This document shows, one piece after another, positions 7,645 to 15,804 of a DNA stretch of 39,088 nt. The notes beneath the pieces were generated by a model. That model made no database searches, had not been told where the DNA came from, and saw nothing but the letters and a program-made list of their open reading frames with translations. The DNA lies in assembly GCA_012837825.1 (NCBI GenBank), contig DUQM01000069.1, positions 1-39,088 on the forward strand. The letters run 5' to 3'. A program made the translations under genes and the position numbers. Source of the stretch: Actinomycetota bacterium. GTDB taxonomy: Bacteria; Actinomycetota; Humimicrobiia; Humimicrobiales; Humimicrobiaceae. How positions within the stretch are numbered: position 1 is the stretch's first letter; the number at the start of each line of letters is the position of its first letter.

Positions 7645-9135
7645 TTATAAAATCCTGATATATTTATCGTAAACCGTATCCCATTTTGCTTTTTCGCTGC
7701 CGGCAGGTTCATATCTTTTTATATCTGCTGAATCTATGCATAACTGCCTGCCCTCTTCCACGCTTTTTATTTCCCCATTACCTATCATCTGCGCAATAAG
7801 ATTGCCAACGGCAGTTGTTTCTGTTGGTCCTGCAGCAACCATCACCCCTAAAGCATCCGCTATCCACTGACATAAAAGCCTGTTATTGGTTCCTCCCCCA
7901 ACAAGCTGCATGAGCTCTACTTTTCTGCCGGTCAGATTTTCCAGCCTGCCGACATTATACCTGATTTTTAAAACAAGGCTTTCGTAGAAACATCTCGCAA
8001 CCGAGCCGATACCTGAAGGTATTTTCTGCCCTTTTTCCTTGCAGTATTCTGCAATAACTTTTGGCATGTCAGGAGAAGGAGGAAGGAATACAGAATCATC
8101 TACATCTATAAAAGACCGGAATGCTTCCGCACGGGGAAACATTTCATCGATTTCCGGCCAGGCAATATTTCTTCCTTCATCTTTTCTCCACTTCTCCATA
8201 CACTGCTGTATTATCCAGAGCCCATTAATGTTTTTTGATAAAAGGTTTCTTCCTTCTACGCCTCCTTCGTTTGCAAATCCGGAAGAATATACATCTTCGT
8301 TTACTATAGGCTTTTCTGTTTCCATGCCTTGTACAAGCCAGGTTCCCATACTCACAAAACACCAGTTTTTATTTTTATCAATTACAGGAATTCCGGTAAC
8401 TGCCGAAGCTGTATCATGTGATACGGACGCAATTACGCTTATGGGTTTTATATCCAGTTCCTCTGCTATGTCCTTCTGTATATTCCCGATTTTTGTACCG
8501 GGCTGAACCACCTCAGGAAAAAGGTTTTCGCTTATTCCAAGAAATTCAAGTATCTCTCTGCTCCAGGTTTTGTTCCTTAGATCATATACTATGGAAGTAG
8601 TAGCTTCGGTAAATTCATTGAACATCATTCCTGTCAGGAAATAATTGAAAATATCAGGAATCATAAGAAATTTATCAGCTATTTTCAGAATGGGAGAATT
8701 ACTTAGTTTCAAATCATAAAAATGATATATTCCCATAATATCAAGTATCAGCCCTCCGGTAAGCATGAATAGCTTCTTTCTTGTATATCCTTCGTTTTCC
8801 ATTATCCTGGCAGCTTCTGATCTTGCACTATCTCTGTAATGCTGAGGATTTGAAATCATCTTTCCGTTTTTATCAAAAAGCGCAAAATCTACCCCCCATG
8901 TATCTATTCCAAGCGATTCAATATTTTTATAATTTTTCTTTGAGGCAATAATGCCTTCTTTTAATTCAGAAAAAAGGCGCAGTATATCCCAGTACAGTGT
9001 ACCTGAAGCATAAACAGGCCGATTTTCAAATCTGTGAACTGCTTCCAGGTCAAACCTGCTACCGTCATACCGGGCAATTATTGCCCTGCCATTGCTTGCC
9101 CCGTAATCAAAAACAAGATAATTTTTTTCAGCCAT
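7645..9135 (-). CDS. rhaB: rhamnulokinase (FGGY family)
   Basis: Rhamnulokinase phosphorylates L-rhamnulose at C1 with ATP. The 496-residue product shows the FGGY layout: the N-terminal phosphate-binding segment FDYGASNGRA (9-18), TLYWDILRLF (46-55) typical of RhaB, GIDTWGVDFALFD (76-88), SVSHDTASAV with the probable catalytic Asp241, and the C-terminal VGGGTNNRLLCQWIADALG. The GASNGR and TLYWD features favour rhamnulokinase over xylulo-, glycero- or fuculokinase. The ATG is preceded by an AGGGA element. It lies downstream of the importer genes and upstream of the isomerase, consistent with one operon. Confidence 0.88.
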   Translation of the reverse strand: MAEKNYLVFDYGASNGRAIIARYDGSRFDLEAVHRFENRPVYASGTLYWDILRLFSELKEGIIASKKNYKNIESLGIDTWGVDFALFDKNGKMISNPQHYRDSARSEAARIMENEGYTRKKLFMLTGGLILDIMGIYHFYDLKLSNSPILKIADKFLMIPDIFNYFLTGMMFNEFTEATTSIVYDLRNKTWSREILEFLGISENLFPEVVQPGTKIGNIQKDIAEELDIKPISVIASVSHDTASAVTGIPVIDKNKNWCFVSMGTWLVQGMETEKPIVNEDVYSSGFANEGGVEGRNLLSKNINGLWIIQQCMEKWRKDEGRNIAWPEIDEMFPRAEAFRSFIDVDDSVFLPPSPDMPKVIAEYCKEKGQKIPSGIGSVARCFYESLVLKIRYNVGRLENLTGRKVELMQLVGGGTNNRLLCQWIADALGVMVAAGPTETTAVGNLIAQMIGNGEIKSVEEGRQLCIDSADIKRYEPAGSEKAKWDTVYDKYIRIL

Positions 9136-9193
9136 AATTCCCGATCCCTGCCATATCTATAAAATAATAAATACTGTCATCCGGTAAAAATTG

Positions 9194-10204
9194 TTAATAT
9201 AGCTGCAATCTGCGCCTGTTTCTAATTGCATCCAGAGAAATTGCAAATACAAGCAAAGCACCTTTCACAACAATTCTCAGGTAAACAGGCACATCCAGCA
9301 TAACCATTCCGTTGGAAATAGACCCAATTATAAGAAGGGCTATAAAGACTCCGAGAAAATTGCCTTTTCCTCCTCCGACCGCAACACCGCCAAGTACAAC
9401 AATAGTCAGTACTTCAAGTTCAGCACCGTCACCATATTCAGGTCTTCCCGAACCAAGCTGCGATATAAGGACAAGTCCTGCAAAAGCAGCAAAAAATCCT
9501 GAAATTACATATGTGATTATTTTTATCCGATCAACCTTTATGCCTGCCAGGCGTGCAAGATTCTCATTTCCGCCAATTGTATAAATATCCCTGCCGAACC
9601 TTGTAAATTTCAGTATGAGGGAAAGAATGACAAATATGACCACTATATAGATTGTCGTATATGGAATGACATTTCCCAGAAACTTTCTACCAAGGTTCAC
9701 AATGAAATCATTATAGATTCTCGGATTAAGTTTCGCCCAGAAATAGCATATTCCCCTTATTGTAGCCAGCGTGCCCAAAGTCGTGATAATGGGGTTTATG
9801 CCAACCTTGGTTATGATAAGTCCGTTAATTAGCCCCAGAACACTTCCCATTACAAGCGCAAGTATTACAACCACAGGTGTAGGAATTGCCCCGGCATCCA
9901 TCAATAATACTGCTGAAACTATTCCTGCAAGTCCGGCAACGGAACCTATTGACAGATCAAACCCTCCTGAAATCATAACAATCGTTATCCCGGCCGCCAT
10001 AATCCCATAAACAGCAAAGTTATTAAAAATCCCCTTAAAATTTACAATTGTCAGGAAATTATCATTTGAAACGGCAAAAATAACTACCATAATTATATAT
10101 AGTATAATTAATGACGGCGTAGGGGTTTTTGTCTGGGTGAATATGCCAAGGGCTTTTTTAAATACATTTCTGTTTTTTGAATTCTTAGCCTCCAAATTAT
10201 TCAT
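9194..10204 (-). CDS. CUT2 sugar ABC transporter permease (second of pair)
   Basis: The 336-residue product is a BPD_transp_2 (RbsC-like) inner-membrane permease with eight to ten hydrophobic segments. Family marks include GIMAAGITIVMISGGFDLS (near 70-88), GLINGLIITKVGINPIITTLGT, the GRDIYTIGGNENLARLAGI loop, and VLGGVAVGGGKGNFLG. The cytoplasmic N-terminus is about 40 residues long and polar. The ATG has a strong ribosome site (GGAGG). It pairs with the related permease just upstream, probably as a heterodimer served by the two-domain ATPase. The substrate is inferred from the operon as rhamnose or a rhamnose-like sugar. Confidence 0.92.
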   Translation of the reverse strand: MNNLEAKNSKNRNVFKKALGIFTQTKTPTPSLIILYIIMVVIFAVSNDNFLTIVNFKGIFNNFAVYGIMAAGITIVMISGGFDLSIGSVAGLAGIVSAVLLMDAGAIPTPVVVILALVMGSVLGLINGLIITKVGINPIITTLGTLATIRGICYFWAKLNPRIYNDFIVNLGRKFLGNVIPYTTIYIVVIFVILSLILKFTRFGRDIYTIGGNENLARLAGIKVDRIKIITYVISGFFAAFAGLVLISQLGSGRPEYGDGAELEVLTIVVLGGVAVGGGKGNFLGVFIALLIIGSISNGMVMLDVPVYLRIVVKGALLVFAISLDAIRNRRRLQLY

Positions 10205-10236
10205 TAATCCTCCATTTATGCTAAAAATATATTATT

Positions 10237-11238
10237 TTAAACTCTTCGCAGCGCCCTGCTTTGTCTTATCTCATAAGTGGCTACTACAAGAATCAGAACG
10301 ATGCCTCTTACGATCTGGATATAAAAATACATGATATTAAGCATTGTAAGCCCATTATAAAGAACGCTGAGAATAAGAACTCCTGCCAGTGTCCCAAGTA
10401 TCTGTCCTTTGCCACCGCTTAAAGCAGTGCCTCCAAGTATTACTGCCGAAACAACCGTTAGCTCAAGACCCTGTCCGTGCTGGGGCATTCCCACTGCCGA
10501 CAGTGATGTAAGCATCAGTCCTCCAAGCGATGCAGCCGCCCCGCAGAATATAAATAATAAAAATTTTATTCCTCTTACATTTGTACCTGAAAGATATGAT
10601 GCCATTGGATTAACGCCGATTGCGTAAATTCTTCTGCCTACCTTGCTTCTGTTCATTATTATATAAGTAACAATAATGACGATTATGAATAAAACAATCG
10701 GGAAGGGGATGTATTTAAATATTGTCCCTCTGCCAAGATAATCAATGACAGGATTAAAAGCCAGCATTGATTCCCCGTTTGAAAGCGTATAACCTATTCC
10801 TCTCCATATAGACATTGTACCTATAGTGGCAATTATTGAATTGACTCCCAGTCTTGTAACTATAAAACCATTAAAAACTCCCATTAATGTCCCTGCTGCA
10901 AGGCAGATCAATACCACCAGAACGCCGTTTATACCTTTACTTAAAAGGAGTGCTGCCAGACAACCGGTAAGTCCGATATTGCCACCTATGGAAAAATCTA
11001 TTTCACCCGTTATGAGAAGCATCGTAAGGACACATGCAATAATTCCGACATATGAAATATTGCTTAACATTGGAATAAGATTTAAAACTGAAAAGAAAAA
11101 CTGTTGTCCGAATTTAATCTGGCTGGTTATGCCAAAAAACGCGATAATTATTACCAGCACTATAAAAAGCATTAAAGTATTGCTTATACCGACTTTTTTC
11201 TTCTCCTGTTTTGATTCTTGAAAGCTGGTTTCAGCCAT
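10237..11238 (-). CDS. CUT2 sugar ABC transporter permease (first of pair)
   Basis: This 333-residue RbsC-like permease is a paralogue of the one that follows it. It shares MLLITGEIDFSIGGNIGL, GVFNGFIVTRLGVNSIIATIGT, GRRIYAIGVNPMASYLSGT and VILGGTALSGGKGQILGT at corresponding positions. It has about eight to ten membrane segments. Its ATG follows AGGAGGAAAAA, an almost ideal ribosome site, and it sits 14 bases after the ATPase gene. Two distinct permeases with one fused ATPase is the arrangement of rhamnose (RhaPQ with RhaT) and autoinducer-2 importers, which supports a rhamnose role. Confidence 0.92.
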   Translation of the reverse strand: MAETSFQESKQEKKKVGISNTLMLFIVLVIIIAFFGITSQIKFGQQFFFSVLNLIPMLSNISYVGIIACVLTMLLITGEIDFSIGGNIGLTGCLAALLLSKGINGVLVVLICLAAGTLMGVFNGFIVTRLGVNSIIATIGTMSIWRGIGYTLSNGESMLAFNPVIDYLGRGTIFKYIPFPIVLFIIVIIVTYIIMNRSKVGRRIYAIGVNPMASYLSGTNVRGIKFLLFIFCGAAASLGGLMLTSLSAVGMPQHGQGLELTVVSAVILGGTALSGGKGQILGTLAGVLILSVLYNGLTMLNIMYFYIQIVRGIVLILVVATYEIRQSRALRRV

Positions 11239-11252
11239 TTTTTCCTCCTATA

Positions 11253-12743
11253 TTATATACAGGCTGCACTTAATAATTTTTCTTCGGTAGCTTCTTTTTT
11301 GGAATATTCTTCCGTAAATCTACCCTTGCTCATAACTAATATCCTGTCTGCAATGGATAAAATCTCCGGCAACTCCGAGCTTACCATTATTATAGCTGCG
11401 CCTTTTTCACACAAGTCCTGCATAAGTTTGTATATTTCAATCTTTGCACCTACATCTATTCCTCTTGTCGGTTCATTAAGAATAATTACTTCCGAACCAC
11501 TTTCCAGCCACCTTGCCAGCACAACTTTCTGCTGATTGCCTCCGGAAAGACTGTTTACTTCAGTATCTATTCCGGGAGTCTTTATGTTTAAATCATTAAC
11601 CCATTTTTCCGCTTTCCGGGCTTCTATTCTTTTATTTATTAGAAAACTTTTTCCAAGTTCATTTATATTTGCAAGAGTTATATTCTCCTTAACTCCGAGA
11701 GCAAGCGCAAGACCTTCTATTTTTCTGTCAAGAGGAACAAGTCCGATTTTGTTGTCTCTTGCTTTTCTTGGACTTTTCATACTTACTTTTTCACCTTTAA
11801 TAAAAATTTCGCCGCTTATTATAGGATTTGCACCAAAAAGCGCCTTTACAAGCGAAGTCCTTCCGGAACCAAGCAATCCGAAAATGCCAAGTATCTCCCC
11901 TTTTCTTAATTCAAATGATATGTCCTTTAATCCCTCTGCATTCATTCCCTTTACTTCCATAACAACCTCGGTTATGGGAACCTCTCTTTTAGGATACATT
12001 TCTTTAATATCTCTTCCGACCATAAGAGATACAAGTTCATTTGCATTTGTTTCACCGGTAACAAGAGTTTTTACTTTTTTCCCATCTCTTAAAACAGTTA
12101 CCCTGTCTGTAATTTCGAATATTTCTTTCAACCTGTGAGAAATATAAATAATTGAAACACCTTTTTCTTTTAAAGTTCCTATTATCCTGAAGAGAGATTT
12201 AGTATCATCTTCGCTTAAAGCAGCAGTCGGTTCATCCATAACAAGTATCTTTGCTTCTTTCGATAAAGCTTTTGCTATTTCAACTACCTGTTTCTCTGAA
12301 ACACTTAAATCTTCCATCACTGCTTTTGGATTTAAATCCACATTTAATGATTCAAGAATTATTTTTGATTTTTTAACCATCGATTTCCAGTCAACTATCT
12401 TTAGACCGGTTTTAACAAGCTGCTCTCCAATAAAAATATTTTCAGCAACTGTGAGATTATTTAAAGTATTGAGTTCCTGGTAAATAACCCTGATACCCGA
12501 GGCCATTGCCTCGCCAGGGTTATTTATTTCAAATTTTTGACCATCTATAAATATCTCTCCGTCATCTTTTATGTAATTTCCTGCAAGAATCTTTATAAGG
12601 GTGGACTTTCCTGCACCGTTTTCACCAAGTATTCCCAGCACTTCTCCCTTTTTTAAATCAATCGAAACATTATCAAGGGCAAGAACTCCCGGAAACTGCT
12701 TGGTTATCTTTTCCATTTTCAAAACAATATTATTTTCTGTCAC
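11253..12743 (-). CDS. CUT2 sugar ABC transporter ATP-binding protein (two-domain)
   Basis: The 496-residue product has two fused nucleotide-binding domains, as in RbsA/MglA. Domain 1 has Walker A GENGAGKS (40-47), signature LSVSEKQ (146-152) and Walker B VMDEPTAAL with Asp170/Glu171. Domain 2 has the degenerate Walker A GLLGSGRT (289-296), signature LSGGNQQK (399-406) and ILNEPTRGID, where Asn423 replaces the usual Walker B aspartate. The start is GTG at 12743, with AGGTGG upstream. It energises uptake through the two permeases. A strong stem-loop separates it from the binding-protein gene. Confidence 0.93.
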   Translation of the reverse strand: MTENNIVLKMEKITKQFPGVLALDNVSIDLKKGEVLGILGENGAGKSTLIKILAGNYIKDDGEIFIDGQKFEINNPGEAMASGIRVIYQELNTLNNLTVAENIFIGEQLVKTGLKIVDWKSMVKKSKIILESLNVDLNPKAVMEDLSVSEKQVVEIAKALSKEAKILVMDEPTAALSEDDTKSLFRIIGTLKEKGVSIIYISHRLKEIFEITDRVTVLRDGKKVKTLVTGETNANELVSLMVGRDIKEMYPKREVPITEVVMEVKGMNAEGLKDISFELRKGEILGIFGLLGSGRTSLVKALFGANPIISGEIFIKGEKVSMKSPRKARDNKIGLVPLDRKIEGLALALGVKENITLANINELGKSFLINKRIEARKAEKWVNDLNIKTPGIDTEVNSLSGGNQQKVVLARWLESGSEVIILNEPTRGIDVGAKIEIYKLMQDLCEKGAAIIMVSSELPEILSIADRILVMSKGRFTEEYSKKEATEEKLLSAACI

Positions 12744-12770
12744 TTCTCACCACCTGTTAAAATCAAATAA

Positions 12771-12804
12771 GGAGGTTAAGGCATTTATCCATGCCTTAGC
12801 CTCC
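12771..12804 (-). terminator. stem-loop between binding protein and ATPase genes
   Basis: Arms of 14 bases (12771-12784 and 12791-12804) are complementary with one mismatch around a 6-base loop. In the minus-strand transcript the stem is followed by an imperfect U-rich stretch (UUAUUUGAUUUU). It lies 43 bases after the binding-protein stop and 27 bases before the ATPase start. It probably acts as a partial terminator or as an RNA-stability element, keeping binding-protein levels above those of the membrane components. One arm contains AGGAGG and the other its complement CCUCCUUA. Confidence 0.6.
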
Positions 12805-12847
12805 TCTTAAATTAGTTAACTATTTAGGAATATAGTATCCATTTTGT

Positions 12848-13939
12848 TTATTTTGCCGGATAGAATTGATCAATATTGTCTACTGTAATAACTTCATTTT
12901 CAACATAAATAAATGGAGGAACAAGCGCACCATTCATTAATGCTACAGAAGCAGGAATCAGATACTCGCCATATTTTTCAGGGAAATATGCAACTGATCC
13001 ATCAGTAAGACCGTCTCTTAACTGCTGCTGGCCTGTTTCATCACAACCCTGGGTAACAACTATCCATTTTTCAGGATCCCATCTGCCTGCAGTCTGAACA
13101 GCCGCAATACAGCCTGACATGGTCTGCTCATTAACGGATGTTAATACCGCATTTTCAATATCAGGATTAGCTGAAAGAATATCAGTTAAAGCCTGATTAG
13201 CCTGTTCAGCTTCACCGGCTCCACCATCACCTCTGATTGTCATCGGATCAATCTTATCTGCTCCATATTTGTCAGCAAATGCCTGATAAAAGCCTTCTGA
13301 ACGAAGCATAACCACTTCTCCGCCCGATGGCATCTGCATAAGTATTATCTTATCAATTGTATCTATTCCACCTGCTGCTTCAACAAGTTCGATTGCTTTC
13401 TCACCTGCCATATATGCAACCTGGAAATTATTTACACCCATGAAAGGAGCACCTGGCGTTGGAACATCAACAGCAATAATAGGGATGTTGGCAGCTCCGA
13501 ATTTATTTGAAATAATACTGTTTACTTTTGAATCAAACTGGAAGTTAATATACACATTAGGTTTCTTTGCAAGCAGAATATCAGCGTTCTGAAGGCCCAT
13601 TGTCGCATCATACTGGTTGTCTGCATAATAAAGCTTATTTGGATCGCCTCCTGCAAATTTCCACTGATCCTGTACGTTCTGCCATACTGATTCACAGAAT
13701 GGTATTCCGCCCATTATGTTTGTAAAAGCAAGAGAATAGTTTGCCGCAAGTTTTTCAGGCCATTCTTTATTTGCTTTTGCATATTCTCTCAGTTGCTCAT
13801 AAAGAGCATATCCGCTTTCTGATTCAGCAACGGTCTTATCAGTTGCTGCCTGTGAAGTTTTACAGCCCGGCATTATACTGAAAGTTGCAATCAGTACTGC
13901 TGCCAGAACGAGAATAAGTATTAATTTTGTTTTTGGCAT
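12848..13939 (-). CDS. sugar ABC transporter substrate-binding lipoprotein
   Basis: The 363-residue product has a basic start, a hydrophobic signal (about 5-22) and a candidate lipobox cysteine at Cys26 (IMPGC), so it should be lipid-anchored outside the membrane. The mature part has the Peripla_BP_4/RbsB pattern: NADILLAKKPNVYINFQFDS, NIPIIAVDVPTPGAPFMGVNN, a central EAGEAEQANQALTDIL-like segment and a C-terminal hinge. The N-terminal segment is longer than in ribose-binding proteins. The ATG has the ribosome site GGAAGGA. It is the first gene of the importer operon and sits behind a leader of roughly 220 bases. Rhamnose-like ligand specificity is an inference from the catabolic genes. Confidence 0.9.
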   Translation of the reverse strand: MPKTKLILILVLAAVLIATFSIMPGCKTSQAATDKTVAESESGYALYEQLREYAKANKEWPEKLAANYSLAFTNIMGGIPFCESVWQNVQDQWKFAGGDPNKLYYADNQYDATMGLQNADILLAKKPNVYINFQFDSKVNSIISNKFGAANIPIIAVDVPTPGAPFMGVNNFQVAYMAGEKAIELVEAAGGIDTIDKIILMQMPSGGEVVMLRSEGFYQAFADKYGADKIDPMTIRGDGGAGEAEQANQALTDILSANPDIENAVLTSVNEQTMSGCIAAVQTAGRWDPEKWIVVTQGCDETGQQQLRDGLTDGSVAYFPEKYGEYLIPASVALMNGALVPPFIYVENEVITVDNIDQFYPAK

Positions 13940-14047
13940 CTTAACATCCTTCCTTTTTTAATGATTTTTTGTTTTCTTCCGGAAACCTTATCAGTTGATA
14001 ATTGCAAAAACGGTTAGAGAGAAATAAAGTAAGAATTTTTTTAAATC

Positions 14048-14060
14048 AACCTCCTTCCCT
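14048..14060 (-). promoter_or_regulatory. orphan Shine-Dalgarno-like element in leader
   Basis: The minus strand reads AGGGAAGGAGGTT, complementary to the 3' end of 16S rRNA, about 110 bases before the binding-protein start. No start codon stands at a workable distance; the TTG that abuts it meets a stop after two codons. It may be an mRNA-stabilising ribosome docking site of the kind described in Bacillus leaders, or the remnant of a leader ORF. Confidence 0.35.
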
Positions 14061-14150
14061 TTAAAAAAAGTTTAGCCAAATATTATAAATAAAAAGTTAA
14101 TTAGAATATTTTTTTAAAAAAATAATAACTTCTGCTTCCAATATATTTAG

Positions 14151-14163
14151 CGTTTTTAAAACG
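14151..14163. promoter_or_regulatory. candidate LacI-family operator (CGTTTT-T-AAAACG)
   Basis: A perfect 6-base inverted repeat around one central base lies just downstream of the candidate -10 of the importer promoter. LacI-family operators usually are short CG-centred palindromes. It is close to a second CG-centred element at 14171-14186 that resembles the site in front of the lacI-type gene. Binding there would block transcription start. Confidence 0.4.
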
Positions 14164-14167
14164 GAGA

Positions 14168-14198
14168 TCTATAAAAACGATTTTTTGAACGATATCAA
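14168..14198 (-). promoter_or_regulatory. candidate importer promoter overlapped by operator
   Basis: The minus strand has TTGATA (14193-14198) and, 18-19 bases on, TTATAG/TATAGA (14168-14174), a reasonable -35/-10 pair. The spacer contains the CG-centred motif ATAAAAACGATTTTTT (14171-14186, plus-strand reading), which matches most of the palindrome in front of the LacI-family gene. An operator between -35 and -10 is a classic repressor position. Confidence 0.42.
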
Positions 14199-14334
14199 TT
14201 TACATTAATATGCTTGTTTTGTCAATTAATAATTAATATAAACCGGACTTTTAGCGTGAAGCAATCATAAAAAAATCAAAGTTTTTTTAATCTTCCGATA
14301 CACTTTTTATATAAAAACAAAATTCAGATCGGGT

Positions 14335-15783
14335 TTAAATCAGACCTTTTTGTTTATAGAATTTTTCTGCCTCTTTCAGAATTTTTTCTATTTCACTGTC
14401 CTGCTTTTCAGTTAAAGGAAGAGGTTTGTGAGTGGAAATAATTTCCTCATATCTCTGTTTTGCCTTGTCTGTAACTGTTTTTCTGCCGCTTTCAACCCAT
14501 TCCTTGTAAGAAGTTTTATCGAATATTTTTGGCATGTAATCTTCAGATTTCCAGTAATTCCTTGTCTGCTTTGCCGAGAGAAAAGTTCCTGAGGCTCCTA
14601 CTTTTTTTATCGTGTCAAGCCCTATTGTGTCATCATTTACATCAAATCCCTCGATTACTCTTCCTATGGTGTTTGCAATGTCATCATCTATTATTGCAAG
14701 AATAGGATTATAGGCAAGTTCAGCAGTAACCCCGCCATGAAGAACTATAAGATTAGCCCCTGAAAGAGCAGAAGACATGGCAAGAGGCAGTTTCTCAGCC
14801 CCAAGCTGATAATCTATGACCTTTGCATTGGAAAATGCCGAACCTGTATTATTAATAGGTATCTTGTAATATGAATGCCATATCTGGTTGAATGCCATCT
14901 GATGGAGAGATGTTGCCGCTGTTCCGAAATTCAAATCCCCTGTAGCCATGTTCATTGCCGTTACAAAATTATTTGCAATCACCCCAGAGCCCGGCCTTAT
15001 ACACTGAAGCAAAACTATTATTGCAAGAAGTTCTGCATTATGACTTACAGAAGCGCCTGCAATGGTTATCGGATGAGAACCTCCCATTATCGAGCCTGAA
15101 GCAATATATATGGGAAAGCCGGCTTCAAGATAATGAAAGGCTGCTTTACAGGGATCCTCTGCAAGCGAAAGGGGGGCTGCGCCTTCAACGCATCCCATTA
15201 TCTGTGCATCGCATGCCTGCGCAATCATTGTTTCCCAGATATATGAATATGTGGGCTGGGCTCCCCTTGAAGGTTTGGATGAGAATCTGTGCCTCTGGGC
15301 GCAGGAAACAGGGCATGACATAGCCGGGGGAACACCCTCTATTTCGAAATATGGCGTGTATGAAGGAAATGCATTGACCGAATCAAGAGCATCCGAAACA
15401 ATTACCCCGAGATTGTTCTGTTCAAGAGTAGGCATGGTGACTGTTCCCGTATCAATATCCACATACCTTGCACCTGCCGAGTTAAAAAAATAAAGAGTGT
15501 TTCCGCCGAATCTCAGACTTTTTTCCGGATCCCTTGCTTTTAAATAAAAACTTGATGGAGTTTTAAAAATAGCCCATTCAGTCAGGCTGGCAGGTATTTT
15601 TGCATTCATGGCACTGTAATCAATCTTACAGCCATGTTCTTCAAGCAGCTTGAGCGCTTTTTCTGATTCAAATTTAAAACCTACTTCCTCAAGTACATTT
15701 AAAGAAGCTGTGTGTATCTGTTCAACCTGGCTATCGGTAAGAATTTTTAATGGTTCAAAGTTTCTTTTAAAACCTTTTTGCAT
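14335..15783 (-). CDS. MttB-family corrinoid methyltransferase (non-pyrrolysine)
   Basis: The 482-residue product belongs to the trimethylamine methyltransferase MttB superfamily, which moves a methyl group from a methylated substrate to a cognate Co(I) corrinoid protein. It begins FEPLKILTDSQVEQIHTASL and has VLEEVGFKF, the ARDPEKSLRFGG segment, central Gly-rich TIM-barrel strands (PIYIASGSIMGGSHPITIAGA), and an acidic C-terminal helix. There is no in-frame amber codon, so it lacks pyrrolysine and falls with the MtgB-type enzymes, whose known substrates are betaines, carnitine and related compounds. The ATG has AAGGAGAG upstream. It lies 21 bases after its corrinoid protein gene. The substrate is unknown; the sugar context is unusual. 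Confidence 0.87.
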   Translation of the reverse strand: MQKGFKRNFEPLKILTDSQVEQIHTASLNVLEEVGFKFESEKALKLLEEHGCKIDYSAMNAKIPASLTEWAIFKTPSSFYLKARDPEKSLRFGGNTLYFFNSAGARYVDIDTGTVTMPTLEQNNLGVIVSDALDSVNAFPSYTPYFEIEGVPPAMSCPVSCAQRHRFSSKPSRGAQPTYSYIWETMIAQACDAQIMGCVEGAAPLSLAEDPCKAAFHYLEAGFPIYIASGSIMGGSHPITIAGASVSHNAELLAIIVLLQCIRPGSGVIANNFVTAMNMATGDLNFGTAATSLHQMAFNQIWHSYYKIPINNTGSAFSNAKVIDYQLGAEKLPLAMSSALSGANLIVLHGGVTAELAYNPILAIIDDDIANTIGRVIEGFDVNDDTIGLDTIKKVGASGTFLSAKQTRNYWKSEDYMPKIFDKTSYKEWVESGRKTVTDKAKQRYEEIISTHKPLPLTEKQDSEIEKILKEAEKFYKQKGLI

Positions 15784-15804
15784 TTTTCTCTCCTTAATTA
15801 AAAT

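Larger units (their letters stand above)
13940..14334. other. 395-base intergenic regulatory region
   Basis: No gene is visible here. The region holds, on the minus strand, a candidate promoter near 14168-14198, two LacI-type palindromic elements at 14151-14163 and 14171-14186, and a long AT-rich leader with an isolated, near-perfect Shine-Dalgarno sequence at 14048-14060. I saw no convincing terminator after the methyltransferase gene that ends at 14335, so read-through from that gene is possible. Confidence 0.6.

Noticed and set aside
14335-15783. Pyrrolysine-containing trimethylamine methyltransferase
   Set aside because: The frame is full length with no internal amber codon, so it belongs to the non-pyrrolysine group.
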